From the NCBI GenBank assembly GCA_907163345.1, contig CAJQUN010000003.1:4768108-4832107 (forward strand): a DNA stretch of 64,000 nucleotides, given 5' to 3'. Shown piece by piece: positions 22,765 to 34,268 of the stretch (position 1 is its first letter; every line of letters begins with the position of its first letter). Origin of the DNA: Haberlea rhodopensis (Eukaryota; Streptophyta; Magnoliopsida; Lamiales; Gesneriaceae). Made by a program: the position numbers and the translations under genes. The notes beneath the pieces are model-generated. The model made no database searches. It had not been told where the DNA came from and was given only the letters and a program-made list of their open reading frames with translations.

Positions 22765-23875
22765 TGGTGCGCGAGCGGATGCAGATGCGGATGCGCGAGT
22801 GCGTCAATTTTTAAAAAATTTGAGTGCGGGTGCGCCTTAATGCGCCTATTAAAAATTAATAAATAAATAAATATATATGCATACCCACTGATAAAATGAA
22901 GTTAAACATACATAATATACATCATATTTAACAAACTCACATCATTATTATATTATTTACAAATTTACGATATGAAGTTGTCAACTTTGGTGTTTGCAGC
23001 TTTACCATTCATTAAAAGCATTAAATTTAGATTTTATTGAAGGATCTAACATTTGCAGCTTTGCAAAATGTTATAGTCCGTGATACAATGTAATTTGAAT
23101 CTTGTATTTGATCGTTCGTCTAGTAAGGATTCTTCGAAAAAATATATTTTAAAAAAAGAATTGAAGGATTAAAGCTTTGTTTTATTTTAAAAGATATAAA
23201 ATAATGAATTTGAAAAATGAAACCAAATTGTTCATATTTATTTCAACATGTTTGGTAATAATATGAATTTATTAAAAATGGCTCATATTATTTTCGGAGA
23301 CTTATATTATTACCTTATGAAATGACTAATATAAACATTTAAATTAACTCAATAAAAATAGAAGTTTTATTTATAAAGTTCATTTTATTAATTTTCATGC
23401 AAAAAACTAAGATCTCAAAATTTTTATTATTTACTCCGCAAAAATATTACAAAATCACAGATTTATCATACTTTCTTTTATCACATATTTTAATCTTTCA
23501 TATGTTATTATGCATTTTCATGATTCATTATCTATCTATTTACCATATGATATAATTTTCATACCAACCCGAAATACCTAGAAACCATAAAAATTCATCT
23601 AAACCCAAAATCGGAGAATTTTTTTTTATAATTACAAAAAAAAAAAAAAAAAATCGGAGGATTAAGGAGAATTAACAAGGCTTAGTAACTTAGTGCGGGA
23701 CTTAGTAAATCTTAATGCGCGAATTATGATTTCTTAGTGCGCGAATTATAAAATCTTAGTGCGCGAACTAGAAATTCTTAAAGCGCGAACTAGAAATTCT
23801 TAAGTCGTCTTAATGCGACGCACGCGCACCCAGTTCGCCAGTTCGCGGCCGGAGCGCAGTACGTGGAAGGGGTAT
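22765..23875. mobile_element. Possible non-autonomous hAT element with GCGCGA subterminal repeats
   Basis: Both ends of this 1.1-kb AT-rich segment carry clustered GTGCGCGA/GATGCGGATGC motifs (22770-22850 and, in inverted sense, 23690-23870, where TTAGTGCGCGAA recurs about four times). This arrangement is typical of hAT subterminal regions. Exact TIRs and an 8-bp TSD could not be fixed. Confidence 0.4.
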
Positions 23876-24005
23876 GAGGATTATGTGACTTAGCTCTCAA
23901 CTTCTGAGAAATCTAATAGAAATTTGCAATTACAATTTAAATATTTTAAAGAAAAAACTAGAGTTTCGTTCTTCATGAGAGTACAAATAATACCAAACCC
24001 AACTC

Positions 24006-24013
24006 TATAAATA
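24006..24013 (+). promoter_or_regulatory. TATA box of the 64-codon gene
   Basis: TATAAATA lies 108 bp upstream of the ATG at 24114. The leader between them is A-rich and lacks another ATG, as in many short plant genes. Confidence 0.6.
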
Positions 24014-24113
24014 CCTCGACACCTTGCATATTGAGAACCAGAGAAACCCAAAACAAATAAGCTACCAAAATCAAAAGAAAGAAGCAAAATTTGGTGGGAT
24101 CAAATTAATCTAA

Positions 24114-24308
24114 ATGAATCCTAACAATAGAGAGAGCAGCAAGCATGGAAATGGGAAGCAGGGAAGTGTTGGTCCCAAAGAAAGGGAGCATGTTTCCACA
24201 ATGATGGGGAAGAAAATAACAGGATATGGAGAAAAGGCTGTTAAGTCTGCTGCTGATGCTGTCAAAACTTACAAGAACAAGGGCAAGATAAATCCTCAAA
24301 ACGAATAA
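24114..24308 (+). CDS. Small basic, charged protein (64 aa), unknown function
   Basis: A 64-codon frame starts with ATG in context TAAATGA and has a complete gene layout: TATA box at 24006, ATG-free leader, stop TAA at 24306, and AATAAA at 24409. The product is Lys/Gly/Asn-rich, without signal peptide or membrane span. The N-terminal 25 residues look disordered (MNPNNRESSKHGNGKQGSVG). The middle and C-terminal part MMGKKITGYGEKAVKSAAD, followed by AVKTYKNKGK, could form an amphipathic helix with alternating Ala/Val and Lys. Codon use looks like a normal plant gene. I do not recognise the family. Alternatives are a decayed exon or a chance frame, but the surrounding signals argue for a real gene. 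Confidence 0.6.
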   Translation: MNPNNRESSKHGNGKQGSVGPKEREHVSTMMGKKITGYGEKAVKSAADAVKTYKNKGKINPQNE

Positions 24309-24408
24309 TTAACTTGATAAGTAGTCAGTTAATGTCTAGATCTAGTAAGTGCATGTGTGTTTGTCCCTTCATGATTGTGTTTACATTGTAGTTATTTATG
24401 TAAGTAAT

Positions 24409-24414
24409 AATAAA
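24409..24414 (+). terminator. Poly(A) signal of the 64-codon gene
   Basis: AATAAA lies 101 bp after the stop codon, in a T-rich 3' region. Confidence 0.5.
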
Positions 24415-24739
24415 GGACTTTGAATTTCAGGTATTTTTAATTATTATTGCACATTCCTGAAAGGATGTGAAAATGTCTTCTATCTTCTAATCGACAGCGT
24501 AGGCTTACTTTCAAGACAAAGCTATATGTCGTTTCTTTTGAAAGTTTGGATCCATGCCCTCCAAGCAAATGCTCTTGAATTGGAACATAAATAAGAGGTT
24601 ATTTTCAATGCATATATAATTTTTGAAACAACATCAAGTTTGTTTCCAATTTCCACATCATGGCAGCCAAATATAAACACTCAAGTTATAAGGTTCTGTA
24701 AGAGAAATGTTTGTTGTGTCCATGCATGCAGGCCTAGGT

Positions 24740-25280
24740 TTTGATCATGTAATTTGGTCATTTTTTTATTTTTAGTCGGGTAAGTTTTTAAGTTTTAGTC
24801 GGGTAAGTTTTTAAGTTGCATTTTTATTCCAGTAAGTTGGTCAATATTTTCAATCTTAGTCATTTTTTGCCATAGTACCAACAGGGCAGGTGCAAAAATT
24901 ATGGGAAGGGGGCAAAAAAAATTTAAGGGAAAAAAAGAGGTCAGAAGAAAAATTTAAGGGGGGGGAGGGGGTGGGTACCGCAATTTTTGGGGTGTAATGC
25001 AATTTTTTTATAAAAAAAATTTAGGGTAAAAAAGATTATTTTTTTTGAGGCAATGGGGGCACTTGTCTATAGGTAGCTCCACCCTAAATACCAACGTGAC
25101 GTTGAAAACTAACGATAGCGTCAGAAATTACTGATGTGACACGAAAATTGTTGACGGCAAGAAAGAACTAAAGTTGAAAATATGGACCAACTTATTGGAC
25201 TAACATGACAACTTAAAAACTTCCTCTGTTAAAAATGAAAAACATACAAGTTATATAGGACTAAAATTAATTTCCCGGGA
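24740..25280. mobile_element. MITE with long inverted arms and an inner insertion
   Basis: The arm around 24806-24880 (AAGTTTTTAAGTTGCATTTT, CCAGTAAGTTGGTCAATATT) is the reverse complement of 25142-25222, giving roughly 70 paired bases at good identity. This resembles Mutator-type foldback MITEs. Between the arms, AGGGCAGGTGC (about 24884) to GTAGCTCCACCCT (about 25084) looks like a second inserted element with short TIRs, flanked by similar GTACCAAC/ATACCAAC words. Boundaries approximate. Confidence 0.55.
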
Positions 25281-25782
25281 AAACATAAATAGTTAATGTA
25301 TGAAGTGATTTTTTTAAAAAAAGAAGTCAACGAATAGTTCTTAATGAAGTATTTTTTTTTCTCTTGACAATATAATTAATATATATATATTATTATTATT
25401 ATTATTATTTATTATTTATATCTTATAAAGTGTGAGGGTGCTAACGACCAACTTGGTGAAGCCTTTTTCAAAATCTCAAAATTATCCTTCAAACTCCCTC
25501 ATTTTTCATGTTTATGTTCCACTTTTTAAAATTTTAAATTTACCCCATCATCTCAATTTTCAAGATTTTCACACTCATCTAAACAAAGATGTCAATATGT
25601 TAAACGACTACAAGGTCCTACTAATTTAGATAACAAAATAATATCAAAAAATAGTGATAAACTACAAAATCAATTTGAAAAAAATTTATTACATCCAAAA
25701 TGCCAAATTAAAAAATGAATTTACAAATACAACTTCAGTTTACAAAAAAATATTGTATATGTACGCAATGCGTACAAAGGAG

Positions 25783-25784
<2 letters not shown>
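25281..25784. other. AT-rich spacer with a (TTA)n microsatellite
   Basis: An (AT/TTA) simple repeat lies at about 25377-25412. No gene is seen; the short frames here are low complexity. Confidence 0.5.

Positions 25785-25842
<58 letters not shown>
25785..25842. repeat. (AT)29 microsatellite
   Basis: 58 bp of uninterrupted AT dinucleotide. It generates the false (IY)n frames on both strands. Confidence 0.95.
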
Positions 25843-25845
<3 letters not shown>

Positions 25846-25960
25846 CAAAACACAACAAAAAGATAGAGAAAGAGGTAACAGTTTTTCTCCATTGTCGTGA
25901 CTATATTCCAAATTATAAAATTTTAATATCACTGACACGTGAGGATGTGTTAGGTGGATT

Positions 25961-26610
25961 TAGATCCGATCAAGGGTTATAATGGACCCTGAACCAATTT
26001 GGGATCGGACTGTAGTCAACAGGTCTGTTGACGGGTCAGCAGGTCTGTTGACGGATCAGCAGGTCGATGGATCAGACCGTAACCGGGCCTGTCTATAGGC
26101 GGGCTGGTTAAGGGTCATATTTTTCTAACCAGTGGACAGTCCATTATCCGGCGTTTCAAGGGTTTTTTTAATTTTTTTTTTACATTTCTATTTAAAATAT
26201 ATGTTATGGTGTAGATTTGAACTTCATGACATCCAATTTGAATAATTAGCTTCAATTGCTAAGTTATAAGAGCTTTGTTGATCTAAATAGAGTGTTATAA
26301 TTTATATATATATATATATATATATTAATCAAACAAATATATCTTCAAAATTTTGAGCATTTTAATTCACGTTATTTTATGATATTCCATGAAGGAAAAC
26401 ATATTCAAATACTTTTTACATTTTTTTTTCAAATTTAATAATTTTTTTTTAAATAATAGTCAAACAGTAACCGTTGGTTAATCGTAACCAAAATCGGAAT
26501 CGTAACCGACGATTCATAAACCGTAATCGGAACTGTCAATGAAGGTTAAGATTAAGAGTCGATGTTTTTTGAACCGTCTGACCGACAGTTCTGAATCGTG
26601 GTCAGGTCTG
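25961..26610. mobile_element. Non-autonomous hAT element, 650 bp
   Basis: It is flanked by a perfect 8-bp duplication ggtggatt (25953-25960 and 26611-26618), the hAT hallmark. The ends TAGATCCGATCA and CAGACCTGACCA (right end reverse-complemented) match at 8 of 12 positions, the differences being C/T, which fits decay by methyl-cytosine deamination. Subterminal GGTCTGTTGACGG repeats lie on the left and AATCGTAACCG repeats on the right. The interior is AT-rich, with an AT microsatellite near 26304-26326, and non-coding. Confidence 0.82.
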
Positions 26611-26844
26611 GGTGGATTCAATATATACTAACGAATATCTAAAATATTGTAATCGGGGTTAAAGGACATCACAATCACATATGTAAAATATGTTTAAAAA
26701 GTACTCCAGATATATGATTAAGATATTCTAAAACGTAATGTCATTCATGACTGCATCAAAATAACTGTTATGAGACCTACCATCGACATTAGAGATACAT
26801 AGAAATTTACGGACATTATTGGGAAGTTATGCCTCAAACTTTTA

Positions 26845-27090
26845 GGGTGTATTTGGATCAAAGGATTTGAAGTCATTAATTTCAAATCCTTAATTTCAAA
26901 TCTATTTTATTATTTGGATAAATTTATATTGGATATATATCAATATATTTTACTTTATTTATCTAAATGTAATGATAATTATGATGGATTTCAAATGCAC
27001 ATAAGATAAGTGCATTTCAAATCCAAGTTTTAAATATATTTTCAAATCAAATCCCTCCGTTCAAATAAAACTCATTCATCCAAACACACT
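26845..27090. mobile_element. Tourist-like (PIF/Harbinger) MITE, 246 bp
   Basis: The left end GGGTGTATTTGGAT and the right end (reverse complement AGTGTGTTTGGAT) form a short TIR, flanked by TTA at 26842-26844 and 27091-27093, the typical 3-bp target. The interior is AT-rich, and ATTTCAAATCC-type words recur in both halves. Confidence 0.75.
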
Positions 27091-27093
27091 TTA

Positions 27094-27629
27094 ATTAATT
27101 TCGCAGAGAACATAGAGTGCCAAGGAGAAAATTTAAATTTTTTTTCTCATTGGCATGTTTCTGCTTTTGGTTCTCTACTTTGTCAAAGTTTCGCTTTAGT
27201 CCAAAAAGTTGGTGTTAATATTAACCCAGTCATTTTTTGTCGGAGTATTGACATGACGTCGACCACATCGGCAAAATCTGGCGTCACAATAGCACACCAT
27301 CAAAAAACGACTAAGCGGAAAAAACAAAAACTTAATGAAGTAAGACTGAATTTTGATTACGTACGAGATCGGAAGGCAGAAACAGGCCAACTCAGGATGC
27401 ATTTTGTAATTTTCCGACTTTCAAGCTTTGTAACTGTTAACTTAACGTGTATCAGTGGGTAATGAAGGTGGGAGTTAGTTTTCGAATTATCGCCTCTAAT
27501 ACATACCTCACAATCCATCCATCCGAAGGTTACCAAAAACTATACAGAAACTCTCTGCAAAATTCCCATTAAAGTCTGCGTTCTAGATAACGAAATAATT
27601 AATTTAACAATATATTCGAACAGTATAAT
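27094..27629. other. Spacer downstream of the Utp12 gene, with MITE-like words
   Basis: Words such as AGTTGGTGTTAATATTAACCC and CATTTTTTGTCGG around 27205-27245 resemble one arm of the MITE at 24740-25280, but no paired arm was found. The part near 27480-27629 is presumably the 3' UTR of the Utp12-domain gene on the minus strand. Confidence 0.4.
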
Positions 27630-29933
27630 TCAATCAATAAAAAAGTTTACAGTTTCTCTAGTATCACTACTACCATCTATAATGCTTTCGACTTCCATGG
27701 AATCTAGAGAATCTTCCCCATCACTGTCTGCATTGTCCTCGAATATAACCGGTGTCACCGTATCAATATTTTCTTCCCCATCATCAACAGTCTGCAACGA
27801 AAAAACGTGTGACAATACTAAACTTCTGTATGCTTTAAATTACAATGATTCAGCAAGTGTGTCTACCGACGCATAAAGAAGGTCCAGGCAACTTGAGAGT
27901 TGAAGAGCACCATCAAATATTGAGACTCGGGATTCTATAATCTGATTAGCCGTTAACAAGTACAATTAAGCCATTCAGTGTCAAATGTTACAATCATGTT
28001 GAACTTAAATGACAGGTTTCAAACGCATTTCAAGAGAAATGGGACATTTGAATCATAAATTTACAAACTGAATCAAACACGTTAAGCAGAGTTCACACTA
28101 TCATATCAATTTATGATTTTTCTTACGACATTCTTTTTGAACCTGATATAAAGAGTTCAGTGCTACCACAGAAGATTCTTGGGACATTATACTGCCAGCA
28201 TGCAGAAGAAGTGAACTTTGGAGCCATGGTAGAGCACAAGCCAGCACAGCACCCCTACCAAATTAGGTGCAAAAGAAAATATAATCCACAAATTAAAGCG
28301 ACCGTAGTTAGTCAGTTTAAGAGTTTAAAGTAGATACTTCGGTGTATATAACAATTCATACACTATAACTTTCAGTTGCCTGGATTTACTGCCAAATCAC
28401 GACATTCAGGAAAGAATCAGCTACAGACATCCAAGTGGGTTTGGCCCGACTCATTTTTGCATAAAAGGAACAAGTAAACAATTTATAAAGAAATACTTTT
28501 CACCGCTGGCACTTAAATCCTATCCAGCTCATTCTCAAGTTTCCATCCAATGCCGATTATGCATTTTCTTTGTTTTTCTTACCTCAACTGGACAATTGAT
28601 AGGAGAGACTGTAGGAGTGTAAGGACGTCCGATGGATTCAACAGCGACAATGAATTTGTAATTACCTGCAACATAACAATCCATCATAATCTAGTACAGA
28701 AAAAAATGATGTGCATGACTAAATAAGGTCGGGAAAAAGCTATGATGAACAAAGAGAGCAACGACTGGAACCTTTTCATCCTGTCTATTTAAGCAATCTA
28801 CAAGAAGTGCTCGATCATCAGCACGAAGTGCTTGCTTGAGTAGGATATAAACTGAATCTGCGGTAGGTGGTTTTGTGCAAGAAACGTCTACAACATCATG
28901 ATTAGTAGCTTCATCATGTTCAGCCAAGTTGAGGCTAGTGAGTTTTTCACACATGGTCGGTTCATTCAAGTCATCCATCACCTCCACTCCATCTTTATCT
29001 CCAATATGGCCGGAAAAAAAAGAAGATATAGATAAAGAAAGAAAGAAAGGAAAACCTGATTATTATTGTAGCTAGGATTGATGTTATATGTAAGAACGAA
29101 AACTGATACTTGGAAGTGTGTTTGCCAATTGCACGGTTGCATACCCATGCCATTTTTTCAATGCTGCTATTTATACTAGCACGACATGTGAAGACGTAAA
29201 TAGAAAATCAAGGATTACCAACTTCTTTTATAGATATATCACAAGTCGCAACTGTTATGCCATTAGAAACAATGCACCTTAATAGATATAATTTACCACA
29301 GAGGAACTCTAAAACTAGGAACTTTCAGGAGTCCACTCGGCCAAAATTAGTATAATTCAAACAAATCCAAGATTGCCACTTTAAGACCAAATAAAAACAC
29401 TAAAAGTTCACTTATTTGAGGTTATGTCAGGAAAAAGGAAAGCCGGAGCCAAGCATGTTCACAAATTTCTGGAAAACAGACAGCAGAAGCCGAAAACTCG
29501 AGAATATTTTCTCCCACAAAGCAGTCAAATTATAAGCACAAACTCATACAACTAAAATTTAAGCTTTCAAGCAGAATACTACAATTGTAAAGCAAGAGCA
29601 AAATGCACCGTATCCATGTTAGCTATCGCATATCATTTTTCTTTCCAGTGTTTCCAGAATAAATTCAACCTCGTAGTGTTAAAAGCACTACATTAAACAC
29701 ATAAACACGATTCCCAAGGCCCAACTGCCAAAAGATTAGGAACAAATTATCTTTAACGCATTAACTACAGAAGCCGCGAATAATACTTTACTAATTCGAA
29801 AAAAAAATAAAAAATTGGAAACTTGAATAAAAACTATACCTTTCGAAGGAATAACCTCAGAATAAAATCCACTCGCAATAGCTGAGTCGTTCTCTCTAGC
29901 TTTCCTTTTCGAAGATTTATCTTTTCTAGCCAT
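27630..29933 (-). CDS. Utp12-domain protein (C-terminal part of WDR43/UTP5 type), six exons, 250 aa
   Basis: Exons on the minus strand are 29933-29840, 28998-28772, 28665-28583, 28254-28143, 27941-27867 and 27791-27630 (753 nt, frame kept across all joins). The product starts MARKDKSSKRKAREN (basic, nucleolar-like). The Utp12 region is TADSVYILLKQALRADDRA, then NSLSLLNPSDVLTLLQSLLS, then ACALPWLQSSLLLHAGSI and RVSIFDGALQLSSCLDLLYA. It ends in an acidic tail (FEDNADSDGEDSLDSMEVE). In the family this helical module sits at the C-terminus of U3 snoRNP t-UTP proteins that act in 18S rRNA processing in the nucleolus, behind WD40 repeats. Here no WD40 repeats precede it and the first exon has its own ATG, so this is a stand-alone Utp12 protein or a partial copy of a larger gene. 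Introns begin GT and end AG; the exon 2 donor (G|GTTCCA) is weak. No stops or frameshifts were seen. Confidence 0.85.
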
Positions 29934-30202
29934 TATTATTTCCCCAACCGATATAAATTTTTTGAAGAAAAACAGAGCAAAGTAACTCCAAAATTAAAGA
30001 GGACAAAGAGAAAAAAGACGACAGGTGGTGGCGAGAATGGATAGCAAACGAGACGACGTCGTAAAACCCTCGCAGAACCCAAAAGTCCGTTTGGGTTAAA
30101 ATGGCAAACAGTTGACCGGGATAAAAATCAAGTGTGACGGGTTCCACAATATTTAACATTGTTAGTAAATCCATTTTTTAATGATGCATGATAAAGAGGA
30201 CC
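29934..30202 (-). promoter_or_regulatory. Upstream region of the Utp12-domain gene
   Basis: This is the 5' flank of the minus-strand gene. It holds an ACGT-core palindrome GACGTC (30055-30060) and a perfect inverted repeat AACCCAAA/TTTGGGTT (30076-30083 and 30090-30097). The minus strand also has GGGTTTTAC near 30063-30071, close to but not the exact telo-box (AAACCCTA) common in ribosome-biogenesis promoters. No clear TATA box was chosen. Confidence 0.35.
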
Positions 30203-30318
30203 TTATAAGTATAACTTTTTTTTTTTTGACAATTAAACTAGTAGGATATGGATTCAAACTTGAGTCGTTTACAAAGATAGTGGGTGATGACCATTAAACC
30301 GCTACCTTGGTCGTCATT
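30203..30318 (-). repeat. tRNA-derived SINE, minus strand, with A-rich tail
   Basis: The minus strand reads GGTAGCGGTTTAATGGTC (box A region), AGTTTGAATCC (box B region, about 30249-30259) and then an A12 tail (about 30217-30228). This is head plus tail of a SINE. It is not a tRNA gene: no anticodon stem is visible. Confidence 0.5.
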
Positions 30319-30380
30319 TTTATAACAATTGGCTGGTCCATATTGTTCATTGTTGACCATAGGCCCGGGCACAAAGATCA

Positions 30381-30560
30381 AGGGCAGAGCCATATTTGGG
30401 TTAGGGTAGGCTCCAACCTCATGAAATTTTTCAAAAGAACAAATTTTTTAGTGTTAATTTTCAAAAAAATTATTTTTTATCACAACCTTATAAATCGTCA
30501 TAGTCATCTAACCTTTAATATGATCACCTCCGGATAATATTGATTAATGGTCCCGCCCCT
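30381..30560. mobile_element. Short element with AGGGC(A/G)GAGCC-type ends
   Basis: It begins AGGGCAGAGCC (30381) and ends GGTCCCGCCCCT (30560), whose reverse complement AGGGGCGGGACC resembles the start. The A/T-rich interior with T runs is like the piece inserted in the MITE at 24884-25084. No TSD fixed. Confidence 0.3.
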
Positions 30561-32399
30561 AATGAACATTACCATGGATATGTGGCAATTTTTCACTTAT
30601 TTTTTTCTTTTCTTTTCGGGGATGGACGTACATAAATTTTTGGGAGACAAAACAAACCTAGCACCAACATGTCCACTGATCCATGCTCTTTCTTTTTTTA
30701 ACAACTATCGGGCATTCGAACGTGAGGAATTTGGGTCATAATTATGATCGATGTTAAATGAGTTACAAGCCATCAGCCAGATCCATATTCTTTGATTTTA
30801 CAAAAATGCCACATAGACTAACCTTTCGATCATCATGATGGTGAGGATGATTATAAGAAAAATTGTGATTAAATTTTAAATATAACTATTATAGTAATAT
30901 ATAGTAATATATATTATTACAGTAATATAAGCATCGATCCCATTGTACAGTAACGGGCCTTCTGGGCTTATTATTCTTGCTGAACTTGTAAAATAATTGC
31001 CTCATGGGCTTATTATTTGCTCGCCTTTTTTCCTATTGGGATAGGATTTTTTCCTTTACCCGCTTGCATTTGCATCTTCCCTTTATCCTCCGATGCGTGG
31101 CTTTAGACATAGCATTTACGTCCTTCATCGTGTGTCGAAGGCGTGCGGTCACGCGGAAGCTGTAGGGTTGCATTAAATGTTGCCCTGTGATTTCTCCTTT
31201 ATATGTACAAAGAAGGGACAACCTTAAATTTCATTTTATATTGCATTACCGAGGGGACGAATCTTCTTTCGATTTTCTGGTATGTATTGTGCTGAAATAA
31301 ATAATATTTCCAATGTGTATCTTGAGGAATGTGGTGCTTTTTTTTTTATCAGAATTGTTCCATTGTAATCCTCTTAAAAATAATTCAGAATCTATATCAG
31401 TTAATAATTCAAAATGGAAATAATAATTGTGGTGCTCTTGAGGAGCAGCATAAATTTCCCCCGTAAAACTCCATATAGATTGTTTCCATCTGATAAAAAA
31501 AAGTTTTTTAAATTTCAGCACAATGCTACTTTCCTTTAAGAATATTTCCATTGTGGATCTTTCCTTTAGCATAATAATTTAGCACAGTGACATAATTTTT
31601 TACAGAATTGTTACACTGTAATCCTCCTTAATAATATTTTCATTGTCGATCTTGAGTGTGCATCTTTCCTTTACCCGATGGTTCAGAATCTATATCATAT
31701 TAACACAATATATTCACTTTATCAATCTTTCTTTCCCCTGTTTAGCTATGTTATACGAGTGTGTATTTTTGTTCTTAATATGGTAGATGTGTTTGATGAG
31801 TTGTGTCCATGAATTCTTGTGGTGTCTCTTTTCATTTCTTTGTCCTGTAGATTCGATAAATTCATAATGAATATTGATTGTGATGAGGGACAATACAAGA
31901 TTTAGGATAATGGGGCCAAACTCACATTTCTAAAACAGTTAACCTTGGTATTGAAAAAAAATATTTACTTGAGGATGCCCTAGATGGGTTGAGATTTTGT
32001 TGGACTTAGTTTGTTTCATGAATTTGTAAATGGAATAGATATATCAATTTCAATGATATAAAGATTAAATGTATTGGTTTATGCTGCTTTTGGGCTGCTG
32101 TGGATGTCGCCTATACACAACATTGAAGCAGATGGCAAAGTGTTGTAAAACCCAAAAAAAAGGATCGAAATTTAATCTTGTTGAGCCAAGCTATATGATA
32201 CGGTCATTATAATTGTTGGACGATTTTGAGTAGCGATTCCTGTTGCTGTTTATATGTTTTATTTATTATATTTTTTTCCTTGGGATGAGCCATGGTGTTT
32301 ATGTTTTCTTGGTTCCTGTATATGTATTTTAAAGGTTCATGAAAGAAATAATATTATGTTGATGATGAAATGACGAAGATGAAACCAAGAAAGCTAAAA
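30561..32399. other. Intergenic, AT-rich; no gene supported
   Basis: Phrases recur in this stretch (for example AATAATATTTCCAATGTG near 31300 and its shifted copies near 31545 and 31630, and CTTTCCTTTA before each), suggesting old tandem duplication. A better base composition at 31050-31200 gives no convincing exon. It could contain the lost 5' end of the PARP3-like relic, but I cannot show that. Confidence 0.35.
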
Positions 32400-32728
32400 C
32401 CGAGGATGAAACAACCAAGATAATGGGAAATCTATCGAAGACATTACAGAAGCATTCAAGAATTTTTGCAAAGCCATATGTGAACGTCTCTCAGTCAAGT
32501 AGATTCGCGAGATTCTTGAAGGTAATGGCCACGATCCAAGTGGTTCTAATGATGCTGTTGTTTCAAGATGGTAATTTTAAAATTGTTTCTAATTGAGTTT
32601 TGTAAGTTTTAATGTTGCTCCGTGTGATGAAGAGTGGATTTCTTGATAAAAAAAAATTACGACCAAGACATCATGTTTTATGGTCCATTGGATAATTGTC
32701 CAATATGTGGAGGCACTTTGGAGGTCTC

Positions 32729-34255
32729 TGCTGGGATATGCCCTAAGACAAGTCATTAGATGATTGTTTAAGACATACAATGTTTATGTTTTTATGAATG
32801 GCAATTCATTATTATATATTATTCTTTTAACTGTGCATTGTGAATTAATATATATGTTAATGTCCTTAGAATAATATTGTATTATTCTTAAAGATGTCCC
32901 TAGTCAAGTATTATCATGAATTGGGATAATGATAATACGTAGAGACTAGTATATGTTGATCGATGAATTGTTCATTGATATGAGATATCAAATCAACATA
33001 TGGGTACATGTTAGAGAACGATGTACTGGACAGACCCACCATGAAAATGCAACATGGATAGTTATATGATCGTCATATGCAATTCTCATAGTGATAATAA
33101 TGTATGTAATCCTTACGACTTGTGATCATCAGAGATCCCAACATAAGGAGTTATGTATCTTGATATCGTCAAACGTTACTCGTAACAGTGTAATCTATAA
33201 AGGCGACTATTTGATACACTACGAATTATGTAGAGGGATGTTGACTGATCGAGATAGGATTTGTCCCTCCTATAACAGGAGATGTGTTTGGCCCTTGATC
33301 AAGTGAGAACTAAAATGCATGGCCATGCTCGAATGAGTCGATATGAGATATCGAGCTTATTCGTTTATTCTAGTTCTACTTGGGGATCAAGAAATATAGA
33401 TTGGATATACGAGTATGACTATTCCATGACTCGTGTTCAATCTAAACACAAAGGACAAAGGGATTAAGTTACATGATTAATATTATCACAAGTTCTAAAG
33501 GTTATGTCGAGTCATTGACATTCTTGTAATTTGGGTAGCATTGATGTGTTGCTAGATACCGCTCAATGCTTGCGACATAAAATGAGATTTTATGTCACTG
33601 CCAACATTGCAAGATCCTATCGGGTCGCACAAAAGATTAAATCGAGAAGGGAAATTAAATTCATTGGATGAATTAATTAATTAAGAAGAGTCTTAATTAA
33701 GTGATTAAAAGGTTTTAATTAAATCATGGGTTTGGGCCCATAAGACTTTAAGAAAGTCTTGAACCTTAATTAAAAAGCCTTTTAATATAAATACAAGGTT
33801 TTGATTAATTGTTAATTAATTCTTTCATATCATTCCTTGATATCAAAAAGAACAAAACCTAGCCACCCAAGGTGAAGCACACGGCCGCCAATAATCTTGA
33901 GCTCTCGGCTTCCTATAGCCGTGTAGTTCTTGGTGTGATTTGGGGCCATCTTTTGATTAAGAACCAAGTGTGTTTCGTGTATTGGTTTAAGAACTTGTCT
34001 AGCAACTTGTTCTTAAACCATCCCTTCACCCGATTTGATCGTGTGGATACCGTTGAGGCAAAACTCATCGAGTTTTGCTATTGACTCGGAGAAGGCGTAG
34101 GACGTGGTGCTGCTCCGTGGATTCTGCTTCAAACACGCTACAAGGGTGAGACACTTGTTATTCTCTAATCCGATATGAATCCCTATGTATAGATCCGGTG
34201 TTAGTAATCCCAAAATTTTATTCCGCTGCGCTGTATGCTCATGGGGTTACTTACA
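32729..34255 (+). repeat. 5' LTR of Angela element
   Basis: It starts TGCTGGGATATG; the partner LTR has the expected TGTTGGG, so the third base changed after insertion. It ends GGGGTTACTTACA. A likely TATA box TATAAATA is at about 33786-33793, after which transcription would start. Short frames inside recur in the 3' LTR and are not genes. Confidence 0.93.
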
Positions 34256-34256
34256 G

Positions 34257-34268
34257 TGGTATCAGAGC
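34257..34268 (+). other. Primer binding site of Angela element
   Basis: TGGTATCAGAGC, one base after the 5' LTR, complementary to initiator Met-tRNA. Confidence 0.92.

Noticed and set aside
25654..25938. Overlapping frames with (IY)n on both strands
   Set aside because: They are translations of the AT microsatellite at 25785-25842; the same holds for 42732-42989.
32589..32780. 63-codon minus-strand frame across the PARP/Angela junction
   Set aside because: It spans a transposon boundary and is antisense to the PADR1 exon; a chance frame.
33872..34084. 70-codon frame, present twice (also 41101-41313)
   Set aside because: It lies in both Angela LTRs; no protein features.
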